The notes under the pieces: generated by a model
What the model was told of the DNA's origin: nothing
Databases searched by the model: none
What the model saw: only the letters and a program-made list of their open reading frames with translations
Assembly (NCBI GenBank): GCA_963826515.1
Contig: CAWGXI010000012.1
Span: 930,001 to 994,000 of the forward strand
Origin: DATFVJ01 sp963826515
GTDB lineage: Bacteria; Actinomycetota; Actinomycetes; Streptosporangiales; Streptosporangiaceae
Direction of reading: 5' to 3'
DNA: 64,000 nt
Position numbers and translations under genes: made by a program
Shown: positions 9,295-17,644 of the stretch, piece after piece
Layout: each line of letters opens with the position of its first letter
Numbering within the stretch: the stretch's first letter is position 1

Positions 9295-9486
9295 GTGTTT
9301 GCTTGTATCTGTCACGCCATCACCGACGATGAGGTCGCCGTTGCAGTCGGCATGGGGGCGGCGACGGTCGAGGCTGTCGGGAGCGTGACGGGCGCCGGCA
9401 CCGGCTGCGGGAGCTGTAAGGATCACCTCGAGGACCTGATCGGCGAGCACTGCCGCGCCTGCCCTATGGCCAGCCAGACCGCCTGA
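9295..9486 (+). CDS. bfd: Bacterioferritin-associated ferredoxin
   Basis: A 63-residue BFD-type [2Fe-2S] protein that delivers electrons to bacterioferritin for iron release. Cys pattern: FACICHAIT near the N-terminus (CxC) and GTGCGSCKDHLEDL (CxxC) near residue 40, as in the family. I chose GTG 9295 because GCGAGG lies 4-8 bases upstream; an in-frame ATG at 9271 would add 8 residues. It is 71 bases upstream of bacterioferritin and 33 bases downstream of an IdeR-like box. Confidence 0.88.
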   Translation: MFACICHAITDDEVAVAVGMGAATVEAVGSVTGAGTGCGSCKDHLEDLIGEHCRACPMASQTA

Positions 9487-9557
9487 CCGGGACACTGCTG
9501 CAATGTGTTCGGTATTCGGACCGGCGAAAAGGCCGGTGATCCCGCTAGGGTGGGCCA

Positions 9558-9824
9558 ATGCAGGGTGACGGGCGGATCCTCGAGTTCCTGAACGAGCAGC
9601 TCAGCGCTGAGCTCACGGCCATCAACCAGTATTTCCTGCACGCAAAGATGCAGGAGAACTCCGGCTGGGTGAAGCTCGCGGCGCATACCCGCGCTGAGTC
9701 GATCGGCGAGATGCGTCATGCCGAGGTGCTCACCGACCGGATCCTGTTCCTGGACGGGCTCCCGAATTACCAGCGCCTGTTCCCGCTGCGCATCGGCCAG
9801 ACAGTGACCCAGATGCTGGAGTAG
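9558..9824 (+). CDS. bfr: Bacterioferritin, N-terminal half, ended by an in-frame TAG
   Basis: Encodes helices A and B of a bacterioferritin: QGDGRILEFLNEQL, NQYFLHAKM, then IGEMRHAEVLTDRI with the heme-ligand Met and ferroxidase Glu/His, and LDGLPNYQRL. The frame stops at TAG (9822-9824) after QMLE, where the family normally continues with ADLA. The next codons continue the protein in the same frame. All iron ligands of this half (Glu18, Glu51, His54 by E. coli numbering) are present. Either a recent nonsense mutation, stop readthrough, or a sequence error. Confidence 0.85.
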   Translation: MQGDGRILEFLNEQLSAELTAINQYFLHAKMQENSGWVKLAAHTRAESIGEMRHAEVLTDRILFLDGLPNYQRLFPLRIGQTVTQMLE

Positions 9825-9827
9825 GAC

Positions 9828-10037
9828 ATGGCAGTGGAGACGGGGGCGGTCAGCCGGCTGCGGGAAGGCATCGAGTACATGCGCGGCGTCTCCGACGTCA
9901 CCAGCGCGAACATCTTCGAGTCGATCCTCACCGACGAGGAGAGTCATATCGACTACCTGGAAACCCAGCTCGGGCTGATCACCCAGCTCGGCGAGCCGCT
10001 GTACCTTGCGCAGCTCATCGAGCAGCCTGGCAGCTGA
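9828..10037 (+). CDS. bfr: Bacterioferritin, C-terminal half, in the same frame after the TAG
   Basis: Encodes helices C and D of bacterioferritin: MAVETGAVSRLREGIEY, ILTDEESHIDYLETQLGLI, GEPLYLAQLI. Ferroxidase Glu94 (in MAVE), Glu127 and His130 (DEESH) are kept. The ATG at 9828 is two codons after the TAG, so reinitiation could make a separate 69-residue peptide, but no ribosome-binding site is evident. The 24-mer iron store would need both halves, or readthrough. Confidence 0.8.
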   Translation: MAVETGAVSRLREGIEYMRGVSDVTSANIFESILTDEESHIDYLETQLGLITQLGEPLYLAQLIEQPGS

Positions 10038-10164
10038 CGGCGGGCACGGTGCGCGCGGCGACCCTCTGTGCAAGCGGGTGAATCGCCTTGGGCGGGACGG
10101 CGCGCAGGCTGCTGGCCACGCAGCGGGCATATGCCCCGCATGGCCAGAAGCCATTGGCTGCGGG

Positions 10165-10318
10165 TCAGGCGCTGGCCGTGACGAACAGATGGGCCGCGGC
10201 CGCGTCGTCCAGGTCGACCGCCTGCTGGCCAATGCCGATCCGGACCAGGCCGCCGGAGTGATTGCGTCGGATGGCCGAGGATGTCGATGGTGTCGATCAG
10301 GTCGTCCGGTCGGTTCAT
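10165..10318 (-). pseudogene. Possible frameshifted small gene
   Basis: From ATG 10318 the minus strand reads MNRPDDLIDTIDILGHP. A second frame, shifted by one, then reads RRNHSGGLVRIGIG and QQAVDLDDAAAAHLFVTAS to a TGA at 10165. Together they resemble one small soluble protein of about 50 residues broken by a single-base shift. No family is recognised. The remaining bases of the 440-bp gap between bfr and efeB hold nothing I can support. Confidence 0.2.
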
Positions 10319-10480
10319 GTGCCCATCCTCCGCCCGGGCGGCATCCCACACCCGTGACCAGATGTGACTAGCCCACCTAACCGGACCCTGGGGCCGCCTA
10401 TTCCAGTCGCCTCGGGGGGAGCCTCACGTGTCCCGGTCCCGCCTTCCGGGGCATCAGTGCGAGGCGGGCGTCCCGGCCGC

Positions 10481-11734
10481 TCAGGCGAGCAGGCCACTGC
10501 CGTACCAGTCGCTGGCGCTCGCGACGCCGGGGAATGCATAGAAGTAGCCACCGCCGAAGGGCTGGACGTAGTCGACCAGCGGCTCGTTGATGAGCCGTTT
10601 CTGGATGGTCTCGAACTGGCGGCGGACGTCTTGCTGGTAGGCGACGAAGATGTGCCCGGCCTGCAGGTTGCCGTTGACGTCCACGCCGAGGTCGTAGTTG
10701 TAGGAACGGCGGATGATCCGCTGGCTGGCAGTGGCGTGAGTGCGCGGGTTGGCGAGCCGGATGTGCGCGTCGAGCGGGATGATGTTGCCGTGCGGGTCGA
10801 CCTTGTAGTCGGGCGTGTCGAACTCGCCGTTGCCGTCCAGCGGCGCGCCGCTGTCGCGGCGCCGGCCGAACATGCCTTCCTGCTCGTTGATCGAGACCCG
10901 GTCCCAGAACTCGACCAGCATCCGTATCAGCCGCACCACTTGGTAGGAGCCGCCCTGCGCCCAGGCGGGCTCGGCCGGGTCATCGACCCATACCAGGCTG
11001 CCGGCCAGGCCGCCGGCCGGGTTGGCGGTGCCGTCCTTGAACCCCAGCAGGTTGCGTGAGGTGCCTGAGGACCGGGGCGGGGAGTTGTAGCCCTCTATCT
11101 TCCAGCGCAGCTGCATCCCGCCGCGGGTGTGCCGGGTGATGTCACGGATGGCGTGGTGGATCGTGTCCGGGTGGTTGGCGCACAACTGCAGCAGCAAGTC
11201 ACCATGCAGCCAGGCCGGGTCCGGCGAGTCGTTGGGGAAAGCACGCATCGGCGTGAGCTTCATGGGTTTCGCCGCCGCCAGGCCGAACCGGTCATCGAAC
11301 AGGCTGGACCCGGCCCCGAGGGTGATGGTGAGGCCGTCGGCGGGGATGTGCGGGCCGAGGACATCACTGTCGGATGGCGGCTGGCTCACGCCAAGGCTGA
11401 CCGGCGTGCCGCCCGCGGTGAGGAACCGCGCCCGGTCTGTCAGTGTCTGCAGCAGCCCGGCCAGGTCCTTCTTGCTCGCAGCGGTGACGTCAAACGCAGC
11501 GAAACTAGCGTAGTCCTGCTTGCCCGCCGGCCCGGGGGTCAGGATCCCGGCCTGGTGCCGGCTGTGGAACGGGTAGGAACCAGACGCCTCCGGCGCTCCC
11601 GCCGCAGCCCGGGCGTCGGCGCGGGCACCGCCGGCCAGCACGCCCGCCGTCAGCGCGGTGCCGGCCACGCCGGCTGCGGTGCCGAAAAGGAAGTTCCGGC
11701 GGCCGACACTGGCCGGCTCGCGGTCATCACTCAT
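10481..11734 (-). CDS. efeB: Tat-exported DyP-type heme peroxidase/deferrochelatase EfeB
   Basis: A 417-residue DyP peroxidase. A twin-arginine signal lies at the N-terminus (GRRNFLFGTAAG, then a hydrophobic core and ADARAAAGA), so it is exported folded with heme. Catalytic features: GFKDGTANP (GxxDG distal Asp), DAHIRLANPRT with the proximal His, and RRSYNYD and FVAYQQD near the end. I start at ATG 11734 because the Tat signal begins there; GGAGG lies 14-18 bases upstream. It sits 25 bases downstream of the EfeU-EfeO fusion gene, so it belongs to the Efe ferrous-iron uptake operon; in that system EfeB oxidises ferrous iron or takes iron from heme. Confidence 0.94.
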   Translation of the reverse strand: MSDDREPASVGRRNFLFGTAAGVAGTALTAGVLAGGARADARAAAGAPEASGSYPFHSRHQAGILTPGPAGKQDYASFAAFDVTAASKKDLAGLLQTLTDRARFLTAGGTPVSLGVSQPPSDSDVLGPHIPADGLTITLGAGSSLFDDRFGLAAAKPMKLTPMRAFPNDSPDPAWLHGDLLLQLCANHPDTIHHAIRDITRHTRGGMQLRWKIEGYNSPPRSSGTSRNLLGFKDGTANPAGGLAGSLVWVDDPAEPAWAQGGSYQVVRLIRMLVEFWDRVSINEQEGMFGRRRDSGAPLDGNGEFDTPDYKVDPHGNIIPLDAHIRLANPRTHATASQRIIRRSYNYDLGVDVNGNLQAGHIFVAYQQDVRRQFETIQKRLINEPLVDYVQPFGGGYFYAFPGVASASDWYGSGLLA

Positions 11735-11759
11735 GACAGTCTTCGTTCCTCCGAGTGGG

Positions 11760-13817
11760 TCAGTGGCCGGGCGGCACTTCAAGAAGGTCAGGTACTGAGG
11801 ACAGGGTTTCCAGCAACGCGCCGACCGCGGAATCAACCTGCTCTCGCGCCGCGAGCGTTACCTCGTTGACGCGCCGCCAGTGACCGCCATCCCTGGTGGC
11901 CAGCAGAGTGGCCTGCAGCGTGCTGAGCTGGGTATCGAGGACCGGCACCAGCCCGGGCGTGCGGGCGGCGATCAGGGGCCTGAGCTCGGCGAGCACAGTC
12001 CGGGTGACCTGGGTGTCGGCGTAGGTCTCCGGGTAGGCAGCATCAGCGCCCTCGTTGTCGATTCCGGACAGGTGATCGCGCAGCGCGTCCTCGAGGATCT
12101 CGTGCGCACGGATCGGCAGGCTCGTCGGGTCACCAGCGATGTCGTCGCTGCTGAGTGTCTTCTGCACCGTCCTGATATCCGCGGCCAGCTGGCTGACCAC
12201 CGGCAGCAGCTGGGCGGCCTTCTGCCCGTGGTACAGGCCGTACTCGAGCCGGTGCAGGCCGGTGAAATCCTTGCCATTCACCCCATTGAGCATCCCATCG
12301 GGAAGCCCGTCCACTGCCAGCCCCGCGTCGCCGAAGCTGTCATAGGACGCGCCGGCCCGTTCCCAGTCCATCTGCGCGGTCAGCCAGTCCCGCTTCGCCG
12401 CGGCCAGGTCATGCCTGGCCAGGCCGGCGCGGATCCGGCCCACATCCCTGGCCAGCGTGGCCAGGTCGGCCGCCGCGTACGCCTGGTACTGCTTGTTGGG
12501 GCCGGTCAGGTCAGCCACGGTCACCGGTTTGACCGCCGCGGTGGTGTCCCGCTGCGTCGTCCCAGTCACCTGGACCGGCGCCGAGCGCGTCGTGCCGCCG
12601 GACATCAGGCAGACGAAGGCATAAGAGCCCTGGCCCAGGGTGGCCGTCATGTCAGCAGCCGTCGCCGGGCCGATCGTCTCGATCTCGGCGACCACCCCGC
12701 CCGAAGCGTTCTCGAGGTTAATCTCGCCGGCCATGCCCGACTCATTGTCGACGTGGAAGGTCTGCTCCCCGGTATTCGCGGACGTCCACTCCCTGGCGCA
12801 ATCCTGCTTCGTTACCGTCAGCTCGGTCGCGGATGCCGCGCTCACCGACGACGGCAATGCCGCAATCACGAGCCCGGCCACCAGGGCCGGCGCCACCACC
12901 ACACCGCCGGCCACGGGCCAGGCGTGCCTGGCCGCAAGGCGCTCCCAGCGGCCCGGTGGCTGCACATCGGCGGTCGCGGCGGGCGCACTTGCCGCACGCC
13001 CCGCGCAGGCGAACGCCGGGATCACCACCACCAGATAGGCCACCCAGGCGACCACCTGCAGCACCGTCATCTTCGGCGACAACTCGGTTACGCCGGTGAC
13101 GATCGACACCCACCAGGAATTCGGGTCGACATGGGCGGTCAGGTCGAAGGCCACCCACCGCCGCCCCGGCAGCCAGCCAGCGTCCTGCAGGTCACCAAGC
13201 CCGTAAGCCAGCACCCCCGCCGCGATCACGATCAGCGCGATCGCTGTCAGGTTGAAGAACTTGCCCAGGTCGAGCCGGACGGCCTGCCGGTACAGGAGCC
13301 AGCACAACACCACCGCCGCCGCCAGGCCGAGCCCAGCGCCGGCCAGCGGCGCCACCGTCGATCCCGAGGCTTTCACCGCGGTCCAGATGAACAGCGTGGT
13401 CTCCAGGCCCTCACGGCCGACGGCCAGGAACGCCGTGATCGTCAGCGCGCCTGCCCCGATCGCGACCGCCCGCGCCAGTTCCTCACGCAGGTGCGCAGAT
13501 AGCGTCCGGGCGGTACGCCGCATCCAGAAGATCATCCCAGTGACGAGTCCGACAGCGAGGACACTGAGCAGGCCGCCGACCGCATCCTGCGCCCGGCTGG
13601 ACAGCGCGTTTGTGGAGAACGTGAGCACGGCAGCGAAGCTGCCCGCCACCATGACTGCGCCCAGGACACCCAGCCACAGCGGCGCGGACGGCAGGTGCTG
13701 GCCGCTCGTCGCGTTGGTCTTGCGCAGGGCCGCCAGCAGGAGGCTCACCACCAGCCCGGCCTCGAGTCCCTCACGCAACCCGATCAGCAGATTTGGAACC
13801 GCGTCAGCCCATCTCAC
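11760..13817 (-). CDS. efeUO: EfeU-EfeO fusion: FTR1 iron permease joined to cupredoxin/imelysin protein
   Basis: A 685-residue fusion. Residues 1-280 are the seven-helix FTR1/EfeU permease with both REGLE motifs (15-19 and 135-139). After another transmembrane segment (about 300-330) come a cupredoxin-like EfeO domain (DCAREWTSANTGEQTF, GSYAFVCLMSG) and an M75/imelysin domain with the HxxE metal motif HRLE near residue 521. Permease and periplasmic donor are therefore one chain, with the EfeO part outside the membrane. The GTG start at 13817 lies just after an IdeR-like box, so iron repression is expected. efeB follows in the operon. All parts look intact. Confidence 0.93.
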   Translation of the reverse strand: MRWADAVPNLLIGLREGLEAGLVVSLLLAALRKTNATSGQHLPSAPLWLGVLGAVMVAGSFAAVLTFSTNALSSRAQDAVGGLLSVLAVGLVTGMIFWMRRTARTLSAHLREELARAVAIGAGALTITAFLAVGREGLETTLFIWTAVKASGSTVAPLAGAGLGLAAAVVLCWLLYRQAVRLDLGKFFNLTAIALIVIAAGVLAYGLGDLQDAGWLPGRRWVAFDLTAHVDPNSWWVSIVTGVTELSPKMTVLQVVAWVAYLVVVIPAFACAGRAASAPAATADVQPPGRWERLAARHAWPVAGGVVVAPALVAGLVIAALPSSVSAASATELTVTKQDCAREWTSANTGEQTFHVDNESGMAGEINLENASGGVVAEIETIGPATAADMTATLGQGSYAFVCLMSGGTTRSAPVQVTGTTQRDTTAAVKPVTVADLTGPNKQYQAYAAADLATLARDVGRIRAGLARHDLAAAKRDWLTAQMDWERAGASYDSFGDAGLAVDGLPDGMLNGVNGKDFTGLHRLEYGLYHGQKAAQLLPVVSQLAADIRTVQKTLSSDDIAGDPTSLPIRAHEILEDALRDHLSGIDNEGADAAYPETYADTQVTRTVLAELRPLIAARTPGLVPVLDTQLSTLQATLLATRDGGHWRRVNEVTLAAREQVDSAVGALLETLSSVPDLLEVPPGH

Positions 13818-13823
13818 ACCGAG

Positions 13824-13842
13824 TAAGGTAAGGCAAACCTAA
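13824..13842 (-). promoter_or_regulatory. IdeR/DtxR iron box overlapping the efeUO leader
   Basis: On the minus strand the site reads TTAGGTTTGCCTTACCTTA, matching the DtxR/IdeR consensus at essentially all conserved positions. It ends 7 bases before the GTG start of efeUO, so bound repressor would block the promoter or a very short leader. Strong evidence for iron-dependent repression of the Efe operon. Confidence 0.85.
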
Positions 13843-14017
13843 TAACCTGTCCAGGCGCTGCCCGAACCGTCCCGGCTTAGGCTCCTGACGGCATGCCGGC
13901 ACTGTTGCGTTGCGCCATCTCTGTGCGCGCCAGGGCATGATCACTCGAATGCCGCGCTGGTCACATCGTCTTTGCCAGGTCGTCGAAGGCGATACGAAGG
14001 CGATACGGGGCCGGTGG

Positions 14018-14105
14018 ACAGCCCGTACCGCAGGTACCAGCGGACCGCGACCGAGATCACCTCCCGCGGGAACCGGAAACCAGCGAAGACCGAGGTCGTG
14101 CCAGG
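14018..14105 (-). mobile_element. IS6-family transposase remnant
   Basis: The minus strand encodes FAGFRFPREVISVAVRWYLR followed by YGLS, the N-terminal signature of IS6-family transposases. Both sides lose the family within a few codons, so only about 25-30 codons remain. It lies in the 640-bp gap between efeUO and a toxin-antitoxin pair; the rest of this gap (13846-14017 and 14106-14482) shows no supported gene. Confidence 0.6.
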
Positions 14106-14482
14106 CGAGCTCACCGGACCAGTCTCCAGCTAGCCGCGATCGGCCAACGCAACAGCGCCCGACGGCGCCAGATCTTGGTGATCTGCGCACCTGTGGGGCA
14201 ACGGGCCAGCGCCCGCTCGTGGCGACGCGACAGGGTTATTCGTTGGCTGCCGGTATTCCTACTCTGCGGGCGCGTCGACTGCGCCGTGCCGCGGGGATCG
14301 GAGACCTGCTGGCCGTGTTGATACGTTCCAGGGGCGGTCCGCGAGATCTCCTGGCTGGTCGGCATTCCGGGGACACGGGTCGCGGCGCGGGTCAGGCTGC
14401 GTCCGGCGCGCCATGCCTTGAGGGGACTTCCGCAGTGGCGTGCCGAGGCTGTCCGCGGCAGCTCGTCACGAGCTTGGTAATC

Positions 14483-14502
14483 ATGTAGTGCGCTCGCTAC
14501 AT
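14483..14502. promoter_or_regulatory. Inverted repeat, probable operator of the 14.5-kb toxin-antitoxin operon
   Basis: ATGTAG and CTACAT arms of 6 bp flank an 8-base centre (TGCGCTCG), 9 bases before the antitoxin ATG. Position and symmetry fit autoregulation by the antitoxin. A related TACAT/ATACATG sequence follows immediately. Confidence 0.45.
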
Positions 14503-14510
14503 TGTAATAC

Positions 14511-14933
14511 ATGAGCACACCGGTTTCCATTCGTTTCGACGCCGCGCTGCTGGCAAGGCTGCGGCGCCGGGCGCTCGCGACGACTGGCGCGAACACCTCA
14601 GCGCTGGCACAGCGGCTGGTCGATGAGGGCCTGCGGATGGCTGATCATCCGGGCGTTATCTTCAAAGAGGGCCCGACCGGCCGCCGGGCGGCGATCGCAT
14701 ACGGGCCCGACGTCTGGGAGATTGTCAAGTTTCTGCGCGAGATAGACGAGCGCGGCCCGGCCGCAATGGATGCCGCCGCCGAAGTGTTCGCCGTCGATGC
14801 CAGCCGGATCACTACGGCAATCAGCTACTACGGGGACTACCGGGACGAGATCGACGCCGAGATCGATGCCGCCGATGACGCATCGGTCCGCGCCGAGGTG
14901 GCGTGGCGGGTACAGCAGCAGCTCCTCGCATGA
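14511..14933 (+). CDS. Ribbon-helix-helix-like antitoxin
   Basis: A 140-residue protein. The N-terminus STPVSIRFDAALLARLRRRA followed by SALAQRLVDEGL has the pattern of a CopG/RHH DNA-binding domain. The rest (HPGVIFKEGP, GPDVWEIVKFLREI) is shared with the antitoxin-like protein at 8618. It overlaps the following toxin by ATGA. Expected role: bind and neutralise the PIN-like toxin and repress its own promoter, probably through the inverted repeat just upstream. Confidence 0.75.
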   Translation: MSTPVSIRFDAALLARLRRRALATTGANTSALAQRLVDEGLRMADHPGVIFKEGPTGRRAAIAYGPDVWEIVKFLREIDERGPAAMDAAAEVFAVDASRITTAISYYGDYRDEIDAEIDAADDASVRAEVAWRVQQQLLA

Positions 14934-15316
14934 GCGGCCGGGCACACAGTCGGCTCGCGCTCGACGAAATGTTCTCGCCCTCGATCGCCGCCGCGCTGCG
15001 CGAGATGAATGACGACGTCGTCGCGGTGGCCGAAAGAGCGCACCTGTGCTCGATGACCGACGACGAGGTGTTCACCTGGTCGACCGCCGAGCACAGATGG
15101 CTGCTCACTGAGAACGTGAAGGACTTCCGGCCGATCCTGCGAGCGCTCCAAGCTGGCAGCGTCATCGGCGGCTTGCTGTACACCAGCAACCGCTCCTTCC
15201 CGCGCTCCAGGAAGAACCCAGGTCCCCTGATCGAGGCCCTGCATACCTGGCTGCTCGCCGGACCGCCCGCTCCCCCGCTCACCGAGGACTGGCTCCTCAG
15301 CCCGCCGAATCGCTGA
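14930..15316 (+). CDS. PIN-like (DUF5615-type) toxin
   Basis: A 128-residue protein starting at an ATG that overlaps the antitoxin stop. SRLALDEMFSPSIAAALREM with the acidic DEM, then DDEVFTWSTAEHRWLLTENVKDF with a second acidic cluster, match DUF5615/Mut7-C-like PIN toxins. The TENVKDF motif is characteristic. RNase activity is inferred from the fold. Intact, unlike the paralogous fragment at 8947. Confidence 0.78.
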   Translation: MSGRAHSRLALDEMFSPSIAAALREMNDDVVAVAERAHLCSMTDDEVFTWSTAEHRWLLTENVKDFRPILRALQAGSVIGGLLYTSNRSFPRSRKNPGPLIEALHTWLLAGPPAPPLTEDWLLSPPNR

Positions 15317-15540
15317 CCGAGCCAGAACCAGCAAGCGCGCACAGGTCGAGCCTGCGGCGTCGGAACCGCCGAGAGTGACGACCGTGACCAGGAATCCGGC
15401 TGCGGTCGTGCCGATGATGGCGATCCCGACGCCGCCGAGCGCCAGCGGTTCTGCACACCGCTCCCTGCGCGCGTCGGGCCCGGCAGGGAGACAACCTCGT
15501 AGAGGCGCAGGCTGTGGCCACGTCGGCCCGTGGTGGACTA

Positions 15541-15559
15541 ACCTCTTAGCTAAGGAGGT
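15541..15559. promoter_or_regulatory. Palindrome over the ribosome-binding site of the Phd/PIN pair
   Basis: ACCTCTTAGCTAAGGAGGT has a perfect TTAGCTAA core and ACCTC/GAGGT flanks offset by one base. It contains the ribosome-binding site AAGGAGG of the next gene and ends 3 bases before its ATG. Likely the autoregulatory operator, or an RNA hairpin masking the ribosome-binding site. Confidence 0.45.
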
Positions 15560-15562
15560 CAC

Positions 15563-15820
15563 ATGCCGAGCGACACCGGCGCACAATTCAACATCCACGA
15601 CGCGAAGACGAACTTGTCCCGGATCATCGAGCGGGTAGAGCGTGGGGAGGAGATCATCATCAGCCGCGCAGGCCATCCGGTAGCGAAGGTCATCCCGCTG
15701 ACCCGCAGGGTTCACCGCGCCGGCCGCGGATCGTTGCGCGGCACCCTCGTCATCGCTGAAGATTGGGACAGCCAGGACGTCAACAACGCCATCGCCCACG
15801 ATTTCGGCCTGACACGGTGA
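15563..15820 (+). CDS. Phd/YefM-type antitoxin
   Basis: An 85-residue antitoxin. FNIHDAKTNLSRIIERVERG and EEIIISRAGHPVAKVIPL are the signature of the Phd/YefM DNA-binding fold. The C-terminal tail (GTLVIAEDWDSQDVNNAI) is the usual toxin-wrapping segment. A strong ribosome-binding site AAGGAGG precedes the ATG. The stop overlaps the PIN toxin start by GTGA. Confidence 0.9.
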   Translation: MPSDTGAQFNIHDAKTNLSRIIERVERGEEIIISRAGHPVAKVIPLTRRVHRAGRGSLRGTLVIAEDWDSQDVNNAIAHDFGLTR

Positions 15821-16191
15821 ACCTGCTGCTCGACACGCATGTGGTGCTCTGGTGGCTGACGGACGATCCCACGCTGTCAGACGACATCAAGACCAAGCTC
15901 GACCATGAGCCGGACGTCCGCATCAGCGCCGCCACCATCTGGGAAATCACTGTCAAACAGGCGATCGGGCAGCTCGTGGAGCCTGCCGACCTTCCGGAAC
16001 GAATCCGCGACAGCGGATTCGTCGAGCTACCCATTACGTTCGAGCATGCCATCGCCGCCGGTCGGCTTCCGCTGATCCATCGGGACCCTTTCGACCGGAT
16101 GCTCGTGGCGCAGGCACGGTGCGAAGATCTCACGTTAGTGACGAGAGACGCCCATTTCCAGAAGTACGAAGTCTCCATCCTCGCCGCGTGA
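15817..16191 (+). CDS. vapC: VapC-like PIN-domain toxin
   Basis: A 124-residue PIN-domain ribonuclease. Acidic residues are in place: LLLDTHVVLWWL (first Asp), AATIWEITVK (Glu), HRDPFDRMLVAQA (Asp) and LTLVTRDAHF (last Asp). GTG start overlapping the antitoxin stop. VapC toxins usually cleave tRNA or rRNA; the target cannot be read from sequence. The 3' end abuts insertion-sequence remnants. Confidence 0.9.
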   Translation: MNLLLDTHVVLWWLTDDPTLSDDIKTKLDHEPDVRISAATIWEITVKQAIGQLVEPADLPERIRDSGFVELPITFEHAIAAGRLPLIHRDPFDRMLVAQARCEDLTLVTRDAHFQKYEVSILAA

Positions 16192-16195
16192 CGCG

Positions 16196-16388
16196 CCGCG
16201 GCGAGCGCGCGGGTGCGCCGGGGTGCGGACGGCGGGTCGAGCCGGATGCGCAGGATGCCGTCGCCTGGGATGATGTCGCCGCTGGCGGTCAGGGCTTCGC
16301 GGATGAGGGCGTAGGCCTCGTCCTCGTCCCGGGCGCAGTGGCCGTGCAGGGCGCGGGCGAGGCTGGTTTCGGCGTTGCAGGCGGCCAT
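16196..16388 (-). mobile_element. Fragment of a putative transposase (3' part)
   Basis: The minus strand reads NAETSLARALHGHCARDEDEA, LIREALTAS and LDPPSAPRRTRALAA, which I recognise as the C-terminal region of a large, poorly characterised actinobacterial transposase family. Both ends are cut: by the IS1634-like sequence at about 16385 and by the PIN toxin at about 16195. Inactive. Confidence 0.5.
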
Positions 16389-16423
16389 CCGGATGGCGGA
16401 CCCGGCACCTGGCGTTCGGGGAC

Positions 16424-17563
16424 GTGGCCGCGGCTTGGGGGCTGCTGGACGAGCTCGGCGTGATCGGGATTATCGACGAGGCGGCGGGGCGGCGCCCGGC
16501 CGGGCAGCCGCTGTCCACCGGGGCGTACCTGGCGCTGGCGGCGCTGAACCGGCTGGTCGCGCCGTGCTCAAAGGCGGGGTTCGCGGACTGGTGGAAGACC
16601 ACCGCCGCGGACCGGTTCACCAAGATCCCGGCCTCGGCGCTGGATCACCGCCGGTTCTGGGACGCGATGCATGCCGTCGCTCTCGATCATATGGAGCAAG
16701 CGAGCCGGGCGATCGCGGCGCGGATCGTCCAGGTGTCCGGGGTGGACTGCTCGTCGGTGGCGCTGGACATGACGAACTTCGCCCGCACTCTGGCCGATGC
16801 GGCCCGGTTCGGCCAGCTGACCGCGCACGACACCCGCCGCGAGGTCTACGGCGCCGAGCGGCGGGCCATCCTCACCCACTCCCCGGAACTGCGCGACAGC
16901 CAGGTCCGCGGGTTCGACGGCACCACGCTCGCCAAGGCCGGAAAGAAGCTGGACGAGCTGGCCAGCACCCTGGCCCGCGGCAAGACCCGCCGGCGCAGGG
17001 ACAAGGTCCAGGCCGAGATCGAGGCGATCACCGCCAAGCCCCGGGTACCGCGCGTCATCCGCTGGCAACTGGCCGGCGACCAGCCCAAGGACCTGCGGCT
17101 GTCCTGGACCATCGACCAGGAAGCCCGCGCCGCACTGGAAGAAGAGATCTTCGGCAAGCACCTGCTGATCACCAGCCACGACGACTGGGCCATCCCCGAC
17201 GTCGTCGCCGGGTACCGGTCCCAGTCCGAAGCCGAATTCGGGTTCCGGCAGATGAAAGACCCGCACGTCGTCTCGTTCTCACCGATGCACCACTGGACCG
17301 AGCACAACATCCGGGTCCACCTGTTCACCTGCGTCCTGGCCCTCCAGCTCGCCCACCTCATGCGCCGCCGCGCCCGCCAGGCCGGGCTGAACCTGTCCGT
17401 CCGCGAGCTCCTCGGCCAGCTCGCCGGAATCGGTGAGACCGTCCTGATCTACCCCTCCACCGGAGGACGGCCCAAAGCCCGCCGCATGACCACCGAGCTC
17501 ACCGCAGACCAGCAAGCCCTCCACGACATCTTCCGGCTGGACCGCTGGGCACCCCCGAGTTAG
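16424..17563 (+). mobile_element. IS1634/IS4-like transposase, 5'-truncated and internally deleted
   Basis: Homologous sequence begins at about 16390 (TRHLAFGDVAAAWGLLDEL), fused to the neighbouring remnant. The reading contains ALDMTNFA, the first catalytic Asp region of IS1634-type transposases, but then jumps to GQLTAHDTRR...RGFDGTTLAKA, so the central catalytic part (second Asp) is missing. The C-terminus DDWAIPDVVAGYRSQSEAE, FRQMKDPHVVSFSPMHHWTE, HNIRVHLFTCVLALQL is well kept. It is about 380 residues instead of about 550. Not expected to transpose. No terminal repeats were identified. Confidence 0.75.
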
Positions 17564-17644
17564 GTCATACACCGAAACCAGCACCCCCGTACCGAATGAC
17601 CTGCGGAAACACCCGGCCACGACCATGCTCATCGGAAACTCGGG

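Noticed and set aside
11880..13502. Long plus-strand open frame of 540 codons opposite efeUO
   Set aside because: It is the shadow of the EfeU-EfeO coding strand; composition is Arg/His/Gly-rich without any domain, while the other strand has clear motifs.
16375..17436. 353-codon frame over the IS1634-like gene
   Set aside because: Gly/Arg/Pro-rich alternative frame of the transposase, which itself has clear family motifs in the other frame.
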